64,000 nt of DNA from Batillaria attramentaria (taxonomy: Eukaryota > Mollusca > Gastropoda > Batillariidae), in contig JACVVK020000084.1 in the NCBI GenBank assembly GCA_018292915.2, positions 22,501-86,500 of the forward strand. Reading direction: 5' to 3'. A program made the position numbers and the translations under genes. Of the stretch, positions 45,111 through 59,399 are shown piece after piece. The first letter of the stretch is position 1; each line of letters opens with the position of its first letter. Under the pieces are notes generated by a model that was not told the DNA's origin, made no database searches, and saw nothing but the letters and a program-made list of their open reading frames with translations.

Positions 45111-45359
45111 GTATAGTGGATATTATTGATCTTTGCCGGGATAGTAGGGATGGAATGATGGAATTGTAGCAGTGGGCACTCTGGATAACTGAATTGTGTT
45201 GGCACCTCTATGTGTTTTGTTTGTGGGTCGAAGATTGTAACTGTTATCTTTTAACTGCTATGCAGAAATATTGTTAACTTGTGCGTGCAATTCTGCGCAA
45301 AGTCAGTGCTTCTGGAAAAACGTAGAGATACAGTAATTGAGATTGCCTCAGCTCCAGAT

Positions 45360-45360
<1 letters not shown>

Positions 45361-45424
<64 letters not shown>
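45361..45424. repeat. (GT)n microsatellite
   Basis: About 64 bp of pure GT, then GTGC repeats to 45466. Confidence 0.92.
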
Positions 45425-45427
<3 letters not shown>

Positions 45428-45834
45428 TGCGTGCGTGCGTGTATACGTGTGCGTGCGTGCGTGTGTGCCCGCGCGCCTGGGTGTGTGATCATCTCCCCAG
45501 CTCCTCATCCCTCACCCCACGACACCCAGGGCACGGGGCAGGGTGGGGCAGTGGCCATCTGTCGGGGTGTGAGGGATACTCACTCACTCCTCTCCACTGT
45601 CAACTGTCTCGGCGCGGCACCAGCTGCGGCAAGGCGTGAGGGACCCACAGTAATTTCTGGCCATTCCTCCACTCAGTCGCCGGCCGGAGTGTCGGCAATC
45701 TGCCCGCTGAAAACCTGTTCCCAATATTTCAGCACTTAAAGAAGCACCATCCAACATTTACAGGCTCTGTCATAGTTACTGTCTGCAGCATTGTGCCACA
45801 TAAACACTTGCACAGTTTCAGCGTCACGCTGCTT

Positions 45835-46050
45835 TCCGTAAACAGAAACCGAAACGCACAGCGTCTGCCACGGTACTGCACCCGACTGGCATCGAATAAG
45901 CAGAAACCGAAACGCACAGCGTCTGCCACGGTACTGCATCATACCGGCATCGAGTAAACAGAAACCAAACCGCACAGCGTCTGCCACCGTACAGCATCAG
46001 ACTGGCATTGAGTAAACAGAATCCGAAACGCACAGCGTCTGCCGCAGTCC
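45835..46050. repeat. tandem repeat, four ~59 bp units
   Basis: Each unit contains AACCGCACAGCGTCTGCC-like sequence and TACTGCA.C..ACTGGCATCGA. The repeat-driven open frames on the minus strand (MADAVRFGFCL...) are a by-product. Confidence 0.88.
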
Positions 46051-46163
46051 CTAGGAGAACTTCGAGGCGTTGAACATTTCCTTGTTCGCCAGCACGGCCA
46101 ACAAACGTCGGCGTGTTACATTTAGAGCTCTACTCTTCCAGTCATCTCCTCCAACCTGAAGAT

Positions 46164-46331
46164 GGGGAACCGGGATGGCCGAATGGTAGAGCGTTGGACT
46201 CTCAGTGCTCGGGTCGTGAGTTTCGAATCCAGGCTGGGGCCAAATATTTCGGCTGGCCTTTTCCTCGTTGCCCCATCTTTGATATCACCCTTACGTGGTG
46301 GAAAAGGACGTTAAATTCCTAAACACCCACC
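46164..46331 (+). mobile_element. SINE-A, full length, 12-bp TSD with one mismatch
   Basis: CAACCTGAAGAT (46152-46163) against CAACTTGAAGAT (46332-46343). Complete head and body. Confidence 0.9.
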
Positions 46332-46686
46332 CAACTTGAAGATCCCCCCCCCTCCCGTACCCGCTTCCCGCTCACCACCATCAGTGCACAAGCCAACTAT
46401 CGTTAAACGTAGTCTGCCCTAAATTTTACTCTCCTTGTCGTCAAAGGGTGTGTGCCCCTCACGCGTTGTCTTGTGTAAAGTGTTCTCCATACTTGTCACC
46501 TGTCTAGCGGAGCACTGAACAATCCTTTATTTGAATGAGGGGGGGGGGGGGGAGAGAAAAAAAAAAGCCGGGCTTTCAATGGTGGTAGTTATTCCGCTAT
46601 CCACCTGACAAGATGTTCCTGTTACCGCCCGATATCGAAGAATAGTAAGAAAAAACACAAATCGAGGGTGCAAGGCTTGTAGAGTT
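46332..46686. other. intronic, no gene recognised
   Basis: A G-run at 46539-46552. Nothing else. Confidence 0.45.
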
Positions 46687-47200
46687 TAACCCTTTACATC
46701 TCGCGACGGTTGACAGTGGCTTGTGGAGGTGTGCACGGATGAATTTGAAAGTGCTAGTGTGTGCTTGCGCTGTATTGGTCTAACTTGACACAGTGTGGGA
46801 CCAGAAACTTTGTGTCCAAAGTCCGTAGTTCAAAAAACGTGGTTCGCTTTGCCCTGGTCTCTGATCTCATATGAGAAGCGGATACGACCATCGTGTACTC
46901 TTGAGCATGACGGTCATACGGCACTAAATGAAACGATCATCATCATCATCAACATCATCATCATCATCGTCGTCGATGTCGTCATCATCGTCATCGTCGT
47001 CGTCGTCTTTCTTATCATCGTGTCTTAATAGCAGTGATGACCACAAACATTGTTACATATGTATATACAATATCTACAGCAACACGTTTTGAAAAGACCA
47101 CCAACACAACCACAGCATTGCGAACTGTGATCAAAATCTGATAAGGCTCCACTGTGGCACTGACCGCATACTCACGCACAGACTGCTAAGGGGTTAAAAC
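46687..47200. mobile_element. candidate TTAA-type MITE containing (ATC/GTC)n
   Basis: TTTAACCCTTTAC at the left and CTAAGGGGTTAAAA at the right are imperfect inverted ends with TTAA on both sides. The interior has an (ATC/GTC)n tract (46937-47020) and no transposase. Confidence 0.35.
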
Positions 47201-47709
47201 GTGATCTACTGTAATTTTGCTTCTTTTTTTCCGACCCGCCTAGTAGCGGGTAAAATACTACCCTCCCCTCCCCCCCCCACCCCACCCCTCCCCCCTCCCC
47301 GCGACCTTCGGTCACGGGTTCTTCTGTCTGCAAGCTGTCGCAGTGCTTAAGGCGTGAACAATATTCCTTCACAAGTGTTTTCGAAAAAACTCACCGTCGA
47401 AACTTGAGTTGGCCGCGCAACAGGTGTTGGGGCTATAAACTATTTTAATTTCCTTCCGTCGTTCGTTGGGAAAAAAAAGTGCATTGAGAAAGGCAGTCCG
47501 TCTTTGTGCGGCTTGGCCCTTGCGACTTGGAGGGGTCTTTTCTAAGGCAAGAGACAGTGGTTTTTTTTTTTTGTTTTTTTTTTTTTAGAAGAGGGGGGGG
47601 GGGGGGGTGGCAGTGCAGAGTCGATAGTCCACAGGCGCCCGATTCCCGAAAGTACTTGTCACACTCTGCACTGTCATGCACTCAGTGTCAGTCCTCTGAG
47701 ATGCTGTCA
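47201..47709. other. intronic, homopolymer-rich
   Basis: C-rich at 47262-47300, T-runs at 47562-47586 and a G-run at 47593-47608. No gene. Confidence 0.5.
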
Positions 47710-48050
47710 CTGTGCAGGTGTTTAAACGGGCTAACTCCATCTTTGCTGAGCCAACGACTAATGTCTCGGAACAGTTTCGCTCGTGAGTGCGCGCGAAATA
47801 CTCTTATCTTGATGATTAGTACAGCTCTTAACGCGACCCAGTGTGTGCGCGAGCGGAGCGGAGCGGTCGAACATTGAAACTCTACGAGTGACTGTTGTTA
47901 CACTACTGGAGCGCTCAGTGTGGTCGCCGCGTCCTCGAGTACGCTTCTGTTGGCTCAGTGGCAGCATTAGAAACGCGGTCACCGTGCAGTGGCGTGATGA
48001 TAGACCATGATACCACGAAAATAGTTCAGAACGATCAGCGAGCATAAAAA
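47710..48050 (+). repeat. dispersed repeat family E, copy 4 (uninterrupted)
   Basis: Runs without insertion from about AACTCCATCTTTGCTGAGCC through GATTAGTACAGCTCTTAACG and CACTACTGGAGCGCTCAGTG to GTGATGATAGACC. This is the reference for judging the insertions in copies 1 and 3. Confidence 0.72.
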
Positions 48051-48454
48051 TCGTACCATTATCTCTATGAGCGATGTGATGTTGGACACTACCAAATGAA
48101 CATTATGTGAACATAGACCTATACTCCGCCATAACTCGCCTATTTCTCATGGACACTTGACATAAGCTTATATAGCTTGTTGTGTCCCACGATAGTAGAG
48201 TATGTATGGTTTTTGTATATGGAAGCAAACAAAATAAAACAGTTTAAAACAGTTGAGTTGAGTTGAGCTGAGCTGAGTTCTACGGGGGTGCAACAAGTTG
48301 GACGGGCCGCGTTTTTCCAGTTCACCGCCAATCAGCGGGTTTCCCACGCCATAGCACGGCGTTTTTCCAAACTCAAAACGCCATCAGTAGCACCAGAAAA
48401 ACGCTTTGGATTTTCAGCTGTCGGTGAGAACGATTGAAAGGGGACGGTTTACCA
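48051..48454. other. intronic, no gene recognised
   Basis: A (GAGTT/GAGCT)n run at 48253-48280. Nothing named. Confidence 0.45.
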
Positions 48455-48613
48455 ACTAGGATGGCCTGTAGAGCGGCCGACTTTCAGAGCTCGGGTCATG
48501 AGTTCGAATCCCGGTTGGAGCGAAATATTTGTGCTGTCTTTTCCCTAGTTTCACCGTCTTTGATATGTATCAGCCGTTTCTCGTGGGGAAAAAAATGCGT
48601 CAAAATCCTCACA
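48455..48613 (+). mobile_element. SINE-A, diverged
   Basis: GGATGGCCTGTAGAGCGGCCG, GGGTCATGAGTTCGAATCCC, GAGCGAAATATTTGTGCTG and CACCGTCTTTGATAT keep SINE-A order, with many substitutions. Confidence 0.72.
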
Positions 48614-48885
48614 CAAGAATCCAAACCATGCCGTACACTTCGGGTAGCCGTCAGACTTAGAGTTGTAAAAGCCTCTCGCTCGCAACTTGACTCCTTTGGG
48701 CAGGTGTAGTATGAGGTAGGATGCAGGTGAAATGAAGTCACCGAGCGTGCCTGGCAACCGGTCTGTCGTGGTTTATGTGTCTGTATTACCCGTTAATTGT
48801 GACGGAAGGGGCGTAACATCAGAAATGGAGATTGCCGTTCAAGGTTTGCGGTGAAGCTGAAAGGCCGCGAAGGAGAAAGGGGGCG

Positions 48886-48921
<36 letters not shown>

Positions 48922-49001
48922 AAAGAAGGTTGTGGAATTTGAGGGAAATATTGAATGAGGTTTACGTAGAGAACTTTTAATACGAAACGCACGCATGCAC
49001 G

Positions 49002-49085
<84 letters not shown>

Positions 49086-49249
49086 GACTAAGCATGAACG
49101 AAGGCTTCCGCTTATGTGCATAAATTTCTGTCAAAAGGAAAACTTTTTAATTTGCATTATATTCCACCCTTTGGGCGTGAAACCTTCAGGATTACTGTAC
49201 GTTGACGCTTCATGAGTTTCTCTTTTGCTTTTCGAAAAGTACATTATTC
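48614..49249. other. intronic with (GA)n and (CA)n
   Basis: (GA)n at 48893-48916 and (CA)n at 49005-49081. The rest is unassigned. Confidence 0.6.
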
Positions 49250-49517
49250 GGGTAATCTTGAAGAACAGTATACGAAATTCTGGGAGCTATTTGCACGCAC
49301 TTTTTCGAGTGCTTTCGGTTCTGCTCGATGCAAAGAGGCGTAAAACACCCTCACCTGCTCACTTTGACCTCTCCTTCCCCACATGTGGGTGCAAATAATT
49401 TCATTTCACAAGTAGGGATATGCATGCAAATCCAATGCGCCATTTTGGTTGCTGATCACATGCGCACAACGTCATCACTACTGGGGTAATTTCGTATACT
49501 ATTCTTCAAGATTTCCC
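49250..49517. mobile_element. MITE with 29-bp TIRs
   Basis: GGTAATCTTGAAGAACAGTA then TACGAAATT (49251-49279) is inverted at 49488-49516 with two mismatches. The 210 bp interior has no coding sequence. The exact ends and target duplication are unclear because similarity fades outward (ATTATTCG / AATAATGG). The superfamily is not identified. Confidence 0.75.
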
Positions 49518-49662
49518 ATTATTCGTATTTCCCCGCTTTTAGAGTGCAACATTTCGGTTCTGATTGTGGCGCTTTTTATCTAACGTATTCTTCCTCGCAC
49601 CAATTATGTAGGCTACTTCACCAACGTGCTTTTCTTTTTCTTTTTCTTTTTCCTCTTCTTCT

Positions 49663-49795
49663 CTGGGGAGCCGCGATAGCCGAATGGTAGAGCAAGAGCA
49701 TTAGGCTACATTGGACTTTCAATGTTCGGGTTGTGAGTTCAGTCGAATCAGTCCCGGCTGGTGCCAAATATCTGTGCTGCCCTTACTCTATTGAC
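49663..49795 (+). mobile_element. SINE-A with a short internal insertion, 3'-truncated
   Basis: The head GGGGAGCCGCGATAGCCGAA is followed by an extra AAGAGCATTAGGCTACAT before TTGGACTTTCAATG. It ends after CCAAATATCTGTGCTG.CC. Confidence 0.72.
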
Positions 49796-50269
49796 GTGAG
49801 TGAGAGCAATCATCGTGGAAACGTTTGAATCGGAGTAGCATCGTAAACACTCGGGTCCATTTGGATTACACCCCGTTAATTACGGCTCGACACCCCCCCC
49901 CCCCAAAAAAAAAAAAAAAAACAAAACAAAAAACAAAACAAAAATAAACAAAACAAAAAAAAAAACCTGATGCGGACCCTGAATGCATGGCCCACGCGGC
50001 CGGCCGGCGACGCAATGAAATCCGAGTCATCCTCGTGTACTCGTAACAGCTGGTCAAACTGAACTTGAAGCTAATTTACGATTTCCGTTACCCGGACTGC
50101 TGCCTAAGGGCCATTAGATTTACAGTTAGAGGGCTCTTTAGTGAGGAATCGCGCGATTTATATCTGTGGGGTTCGCAAGCGACAATGACAGCTAGAAGTG
50201 TCACGAAGTCGAGTCAGCGATGTCTTCAAAATATCTGAGGAAGAATTTAGTGAAAGGGGCTAACGCTAC
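49796..50269. other. intronic, no gene recognised
   Basis: A C-run then A-runs at 49891-49966. Otherwise unassigned. Confidence 0.45.
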
Positions 50270-50460
50270 CATTTTAATGTTCACCGATCGTTCTCAGCCG
50301 TTTTCTTGGCATCTATCACCACACCAGTTACAATCCTGGACAGTGACAGCGTCTGCAATGCTGGCACTGAGCCCACAGAAGCGTACTCGATTACGCGGCG
50401 GCCATGACCATACTGAGCGCTCCAGTAGTTTAACAACAGTCGCCGGTAAAGTTTGAAAAG
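50270..50460 (-). repeat. dispersed repeat family E, copy 5 (partial, inverted)
   Basis: The minus strand reads ACTGTTGTTAAACTACTGGA, GCGCTCAGTATGG, CGAGTACGCTTCTGTGGGCT and GACGCTGTCACTGTCCAGG in family E order. Confidence 0.68.
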
Positions 50461-52980
<2,520 letters not shown>

Positions 52981-53003
52981 TTTCTCCTTCTTTGTTTCCA
53001 CAG

Positions 53004-53086
53004 GTGAAACAGAAGAAACGCCAGACTTCCTTGCATACGACGCCAAGTTCGACGGCGAGACTCAAACAACACGACTGGCTGTTTAA
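53004..53086 (+). CDS. ASCL1: achaete-scute (ASCL1-type) factor, last coding exon
   Basis: The exon begins GT, completing the Gly codon split by the phase-1 intron. It encodes ETEETPDFLAYDAKFDGETQ followed by TTRLAV and ends in TAA at 53084-53086. The 26-residue tail is acidic. The evidence is structural: a strong pyrimidine tract with CAG, the correct phase, and a total length of exactly 660 codons once the exon 1 repeat base is restored. I know of no family motif in this tail, since most ASCL proteins end shortly after the C-terminal W-containing motif, so an RNA read across the junction would settle it. Intron retention would replace it with a different tail. Confidence 0.65.
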
Positions 53087-53513
53087 CGGCCGCATCCTGT
53101 TGACGTCACTTAGGAGAAAAGAACTGAAGCCATGACGTCAGAATTCCCATGTTTGAGTGACGCGACACTGAGAAGGGGAGCGGCATGCGCAGTCAGTCCT
53201 GATACTCACAGGACAATGGTGCAAACAATGTCATAGACATTTATCACAGTCAAGAAACTGTTGTGCGTAATACGAGAAGCCATGACAGAGAAGATACTTT
53301 GCTTGATGCTATACTTGTTATACGCAAGGAACCCAGAACTTTTACCCCTAAGACTAAGGCCTTTGCTTTTACTATTTGCTCTCACAAGAGACGCACATGA
53401 CACCAAGCAGTCGCTTCTGCATTACCTTTGAGAAGAGAGAAGTGAAATCGTACACGAACATAGTCAGATTGGATGAGACTGTACATAATCAGCCATCGTG
53501 CCTGTGAAAAGCT

Positions 53514-53553
<40 letters not shown>

Positions 53554-56500
53554 CATTTAATTGAACATGTTTGAACAAACTGTAAATTAACGCAAAGCGT
53601 TCTTTTTCAGTAATGATTATATCTGTATCTATGCTGACGCTGATATATTGCTGATAGTCTTGTAACGTTACTGCGGCCTGTAACATAATCACCCCCGTTT
53701 TAACCATATCAAGTGGTCTTCCATTGGCCTTTTGCTGTTTGTTGATTGTTCTTCGCGCCCTAGGCATCTGCCAAGTGTTTCAATAAGCTTTACTCTGATT
53801 CTAAAGACATACACTGTTATAAACTTTGTGGTTTTTCATACCTTTACTGTGTTAAATATATTTTTGTACGCTTCTGTGTCTCATTTACATATCTTTACAT
53901 ATCATTCGAACAAACTGTGACCCCCGAAGAAAAAGTATCAGTCTATACAGTTTTGGTGACATACGTTCCGGATTTTGTACTTACAACTTTATTGTGGTTA
54001 TCTAGCAGCATTTAAAGAGCTTTCCTTTGCCGTAAAGGCTATAGTAAGGTCTTTGTTCACTCTCCCAATGAAAATTTGGAGTGTGAGTCCACAGTGTGTG
54101 ATAGGCAGTGACCGTTGACAAAGCAGAACCAGTAAATTGTATCTCAAACTCTTTGAGATTTGGGAAAGGCTCCGCAACACAGTAGACCTGCATTACAGCT
54201 TTCACCCTCATAATGGCACTGGACACGAAAAGCAGTGGTCGGTCAGAGTCTGCAGACACTCTGGTGCATTTCAGTTTGAGGGCTGTCATGTCTTTCCTCA
54301 TTTTGCGTTTTGTGTTCCACAGTTTGTGTGATTGATCAATCACTGTACTGACTTCAGACGCGGTTAAATGTGGAATCTTTTTTTTTATGAGTACATTTTG
54401 AGTGACCCGGCGCTCTTCGCTTTGACAAAGTTAATGTACGAAGGTTCACCCTTTCAGTGTCATTGTAAAAGCCCTCCCCTGCTCTCCAAACTGATAATAG
54501 TAACTTGTTACCCCGATACAATTCAGATGGGATTTCCCAGCACACCAACTCGTAATCCACTCTCCGCACGTACTTGTTACTTTGTAGCACGTTTCACTGA
54601 GCAGTCACAATCTCAGACGCCGCGTCACTCGCTTGTCTATTCTGTTGCAGGCAGCCCCACTCCACCCCCCCTCCCCCAACCCACCCCTCACTTTGTGCAA
54701 GCTAATAAAATGTTTATGACGATACTTTGCTAATGGACAGATTTCTCTCTGAACTGTCATGCGACAGTTTTAATTTGTCTGAGGTCACTGAGGCGATTCA
54801 ACATTCTTCTTTCATGCTTTGGTGGTTTACGACACTGTACAAGATGGGCGGATGAGGGTGTTGAATTAATCATTCAAGCGCAGCAGCTTAACCAATGAAC
54901 CGTATCGGCGCCAGATATCAATTATCGCCTACTTGTAAATAGGGTGAGGCAGGATTAATTTGGCGGCTTTGTGTGTGATTGTAGATTGAGATACAGATGA
55001 GAGCTGGAAAACTGATGAGTTGTGTATAATTGTATTCTCATTTTCTGAAGTCGTTTTCTGTCATCAAAGGGGCCAATGCTCCGAAGTTGTTCTCTCTCTT
55101 TCTCTCTCTCTCTCTCTCAATGGTTACAATCCACCCTGGTGCTTGGGTGCAATCAAATTCTGAGCGTGAGACTGGGACAGCTGGCGCAAAGTGCACCCTA
55201 GCTACGAACTCTGTTGTCAAGCGCGCAGCTCAGGCAACCTTTTCACCTCCCCCTTCCACTCTCCCCCTCCCCTCCCTCTTCATTCTGTCCCCCTTTTCCT
55301 CCCAACACCCCCAGCACCCGGCCCCACCTCTGAACTGTTGCAGTCACATGCATGAGGACTGAGTTATTTCAGTACCCGATAAAGTGCGTGCATTATTTAA
55401 GCTTTCCCTTGCGTCGTTGTGTTGTTTTAGAGGCTTAAATTTGCTGAATTATATTCATTGTTATAAAGATACGAGCATTGTACAGGTCTGTGTTATTACT
55501 TGTGTAAGGTTGTGATTCCCTCTGTTAGTTCGTTTACATTCCTGTGAGGTCTCCAGCTAAGGCCATAAAACTGTTTTCTCTCGTGATGCAAAAAAAAAAA
55601 AAATTACTTAAACCGAACACACACTCTTGTGGGATAGCTCTCCATGAACTTCATTTCCAAATCTGCATGTCTTCAGTCAGACAAAATGTGCATAAAATGT
55701 GCATACATTTAGACAAGCAATATGGTAGACTGGGCTAAGGAGCTTACTGAATATAATTATTCGATATACTTCTCAAGGAAATGAAAGTGAATTTGTCTCC
55801 GTAGAATTCGAGGGCCAGTTGTATCAAAGCATGTGCATTCTGTTAAAAACTGATGATTGAAACTGATTGATTGTGTGTACAGGCCGAATGTTTCCTGCCT
55901 TACTCAAGAGAAAGAATTACTACAATCACTTGTCATTCTTTTATGTTTCCATTTCCATTGATTGCTACTTGGTTTTCTTTTTATTAATGTTTTGTAATTA
56001 TTTCATGCCTTGTATTTTCTGAGTTCTTAACCCTGCTTTCTTTGTGTAATTTATGCTTTGTGTAATTAAAGTACATTCAGTGCTTGTACATGATCATTAT
56101 TGGCTTAATTTTATTTTCGTACATTGTTCAGTCAACATTTGTACATGTCATCTTCATTTGGATTTTTCACACTTGAGTGACATTCGTAAGAATCTTGATG
56201 TTAAGTTAACTGTCATTACGTTCTCTTGTCATAACTTCAATAACGGTTGTGTCAATAACCTTTGTACGGGGAGATGTAACTGGTCAATTTTGTGACTATT
56301 TTCCTGATTGTATCACTTTAGTTTAACTTATATTAGCCTGCCACCACTTGTGTTCAAAAATGTTCACATTTTCTTTTGGCTTACACACGGGGAAATAACG
56401 GAGACCTGTTTGAGGCAAAGAATCTTGTGTTCATGAATTTGTAATTAGTATTTATTTCTTGTGTTTTTGTTGTAGTTGTGCTAGTTATAACTTATTGATT

Positions 56501-57287
56501 TGATATGGCTTTCTTTGTACTGTAACTCTACTTTTGTTTAGTTTTATTTATTTATTTTTTTTTTTTTGTACACACAAGCAGCATTTCTGGACGTTTCAGT
56601 TTGTGTTCTTTCTGCGAATTTTTGTACAGTTCGGTGTAGGCATGCAGTGATAACAAAGTTTGTAATCTTCCATTTTATCTCAGCAAAGCATAATTATTTC
56701 CAATAAGCTGACAAATACGACGCTTGTAAAAAAAAAAATATCACTACTGATTCCTTGTTTTACGAGGAAAACGCAGTGTCTAGTCTTAGTGAGAAAAGCA
56801 GTAGTACTTTGACTAGAATCTCATAAGCGTTCAGAAATCTAGTGTTTCAGACGATTGCATTTAAAGATATACATCTGAAAATAAAAGTTCAAGTCCAAAC
56901 CTAGCCCATAATGTGTTCAGATAGTATTGTGCCAAAGACGAGCAGTATATTTTCATTGAATGAATATTGTTGACATTTTCACGCTTTACTGCATTTTCAT
57001 CGTAGTTATTATCATCATCGCCATCATCATCATCATTATCATTGTTGTCGTTGCCATCGTCGTCATCATAATCATCGATAACATCATCATCATCACCATC
57101 ACCACCAATAACGACATCAGCATCAGCATCGTCGTCATCATCATCTTACAATTCGTGTAATCATGCTTACTTCCAAAATGCATTTACCTATCACATTATT
57201 ACATGTGAACTCGCTTTTTACATTGTCGCATCCTTATGATCATGTGACATCATTTCCATATTGCTCTGGTAACATATCTCAACCAAG

Positions 57288-57403
57288 TTTCATATCCCAA
57301 CCAGTCTTTGTAACCTTGCAGCTCAAAAAGGTCACCATGTCTTTATCAATGGAACAGAAATGCATTTAACAGGTTACAATTCATGTGCTTTTGATATATA
57401 CAG

Positions 57404-57443
<40 letters not shown>

Positions 57444-57511
57444 TATATAATATATATATATATCAAAACTGTATATATCAAAAGAACTGTATATATTAAA
57501 AAAATAAAAAG

Positions 57512-57553
<42 letters not shown>

Positions 57554-57735
57554 TTTTTTTTTTTTTTTTTTTTGGGGGGGGGGGGAGCTTATTAGACTTT
57601 TTAACCACCTTTGCAAGTTTCACATGACAACCAGTTTGGGTACTCTTGTAGCTCAAAACGTCATGTCTTTATCAATGAAAAAAAAAAATGCATTTAGCAT
57701 GGTACAATGTGTGTGCTTTTGATACATACAGTTTT
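57288..57735 (+). repeat. duplicated ~120 bp segment flanking an AT palindrome
   Basis: 57288-57405 and 57616-57735 are diverged direct copies (GTTTCA.AT..CAACCAGT, TGTAGCTCAAAA, GTCTTTATCAATG, TGCTTTTGATA.ATACAGTTT). Between them is a palindrome (CTTTTGATATATACAGTTTT near 57386-57405, inverted near 57463-57484) with (TA)n in the loop, then (TA)n at 57517-57552, a T-run and a G-run. Confidence 0.7.
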
Positions 57736-58010
57736 GTAATGTTTTTGAGAGCTTTTTAGACTTAATAATCACCTATATTTTTACAACACAAAAATGTATT
57801 TTACAAGAAATAATCAAATCAGTGCCTTTGCTAATCAGTACCCGAACACATTCCAAACGAACATTAAAAACAAGTATTGTCATACACGAGGATTGTGTAC
57901 GTTTTGTACAGTTTATGAAAATGTTAACAATCTTTGGAGGTTTTCCATTGTTATTTTTTGTAAATATATTTTATTGCTGTTTTTTTTAAACGTGCATTTG
58001 ATTAACTTGA

Positions 58011-58016
58011 AATAAA
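58011..58016 (+). terminator. poly(A) signal AATAAA with GT-rich downstream element
   Basis: AATAAA is followed 20-60 bases later by TTCTGTTGTTTGGTGTGTG and a (GT)n, the usual arrangement of cleavage signal and GU-rich element. It is the last such signal before repeat-dense DNA resumes, so it is the best candidate for the distal end of the bHLH transcript. Confidence 0.5.
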
Positions 58017-58049
58017 ATCAAGAAAATTAATGTGAGCAGTTCTGTTGTT

Positions 58050-58050
58050 T

Positions 58051-58090
<40 letters not shown>

Positions 58091-58132
58091 TCTCTCTCTC
58101 TCTCGCTCTCTGTCAGTGTGTGTGTGTGCGTG
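58050..58132. repeat. (GT)n-(CT)n-(GT)n microsatellite
   Basis: Compound tract just past the poly(A) signal. Confidence 0.9.
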
Positions 58133-58249
58133 TTATTACTATATTAGACTGATGTCATGGATTCTCAGTGGCCATACCTGGAATAACAAATCGAAGGAAA
58201 AAAACAGACCCGGTTCGGGTTCTGCAGTTCTGTGGAAGAAACACGGCGA

Positions 58250-58386
58250 TGAGTCACTGTCGCCGTATTCGGGCTCAGTGGGGCCAAATATTAAGTGCTG
58301 ACTTTTTCATCGTTGCACCGTCTTTGATATCACCCGCATGTGGTGGAAAAGGATGCTAAACTCCCAAACACCCATCCACCCACCCC
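58250..58386 (+). mobile_element. SINE-A body, head degraded
   Basis: From GGGGCCAAATATTAAGTGCTG through CCGTCTTTGATATCACCC and GTGGTGGAAAAGG to CACCCATCCACCCACCC. Confidence 0.78.
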
Positions 58387-58781
58387 TGTCGCACGTTGAT
58401 TAGAGTAAACCAGTCAAGGGGACTGAATCATCATCATTAGCTTGCTTTACGTCCTATGGCTTTTGGCATCTATTTATAGCTGCGCCGGACTGGCTGACTG
58501 GTGTCCGCGGCCGGTGACGTGTCAGGTTTCACAATGGCGGACACCGCGATGACCGCTCCGCGCACTCAGACACCAGACACTGCACCTTTCTCTGCAACCA
58601 TTACCTTGTCAAGGGGTCCTCTCGCCTCACCACCCCCGCACCATAGTCCCCACGGGGCCACCTGGCTCATGACCATCCATAAAAGTGGTGGGGTGGGGGT
58701 GGGGGAGGGTAGGGGAGTAATGGCTGATAACCCCCCCCTCCCCCCCAAACCCCCCCCCCCAAAAAAAAAAAACCAAAACAC

Positions 58782-58835
<54 letters not shown>

Positions 58836-58984
58836 CTACAGTAGAGAAAAGAAAGGAACTGTGCGTGGTGATGTGGTCGAACATGATGAGGGCAACAACC
58901 TTTAGATGGTCTACAAGGACAAGCTATCCTTTTTATTTTATTTTGTTTAATTTTATTTAGTTTTATTTATATATATTTTTTTAT

Positions 58985-59027
<43 letters not shown>

Positions 59028-59091
59028 TTGTTGGGGGGTGGGGGGCTAAAACATAAATTTGAATCGAATGCATGTGGGCGACAGAGGGACT

Positions 59092-59157
<66 letters not shown>

Positions 59158-59189
59158 CGATTAAGTTGTGGTTGTGCCAGGTCCCTCAG
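58387..59189. other. intergenic with microsatellites
   Basis: A C-run then A-run at 58731-58771, (CA)n 58781-58832, (TTTA)n around 58930-59025 and (GT)n 59093-59155. No gene. Confidence 0.6.
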
Positions 59190-59365
59190 TTTTCTTTTCA
59201 TTTGATCCCCGGCAAACATGTTCGCAGTATAAGGCACCACATACTGTTGAACATTGTTGTCCCGGTAGCCCACAGCGTTGAGATTGTCAGGTCGTTGATG
59301 AAGACCAGATCCGCCGGCGTGGCGGCCTGTGGCACCATCACTGAGCTTTTTGGGAAGTGATTTCT
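59190..59365 (-). pseudogene. Tc1-like transposase fragment, middle part
   Basis: Minus-strand translation, with one frame change, gives SSVMVPQAATPADLVFIND and then NLNAVGYRDNNVQQYVVPY. These match the Tc1 family pattern SVMVWG......DLVFI.G.LNAVRYRD....HVVPY, in the right order and spacing. Frameshifts and lost residues make it non-functional. The C-terminal half lies next to it on the opposite strand (59400-59610). Confidence 0.72.
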
Positions 59366-59399
59366 CTGGGCGATGCATGCATCAGCAAGGCGCGATATT

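Larger units (their letters stand above)
53087..58035 (+). other. probable long 3'UTR of the achaete-scute gene
   Basis: About 4.9 kb of T-rich sequence with far fewer mobile elements than the flanks. There are many TGTA-containing stretches (for example TGTAAATA-type sites, which attract Pumilio proteins), a (GA)n at 53517-53549, (ATC)n at 57000-57140 and no recognisable gene. Candidate poly(A) signals are AATAAA at 54704-54709, 56879-56884 and 58011-58016, so shorter forms are possible. Extent is inferred from composition and signals, not from transcripts. Confidence 0.5.

Noticed and set aside
45736..46033. repeated MADAVRFGFCL peptide
   Set aside because: Arises from four ~59 bp tandem units; ~59 is not divisible by three and three frames give similar peptides.
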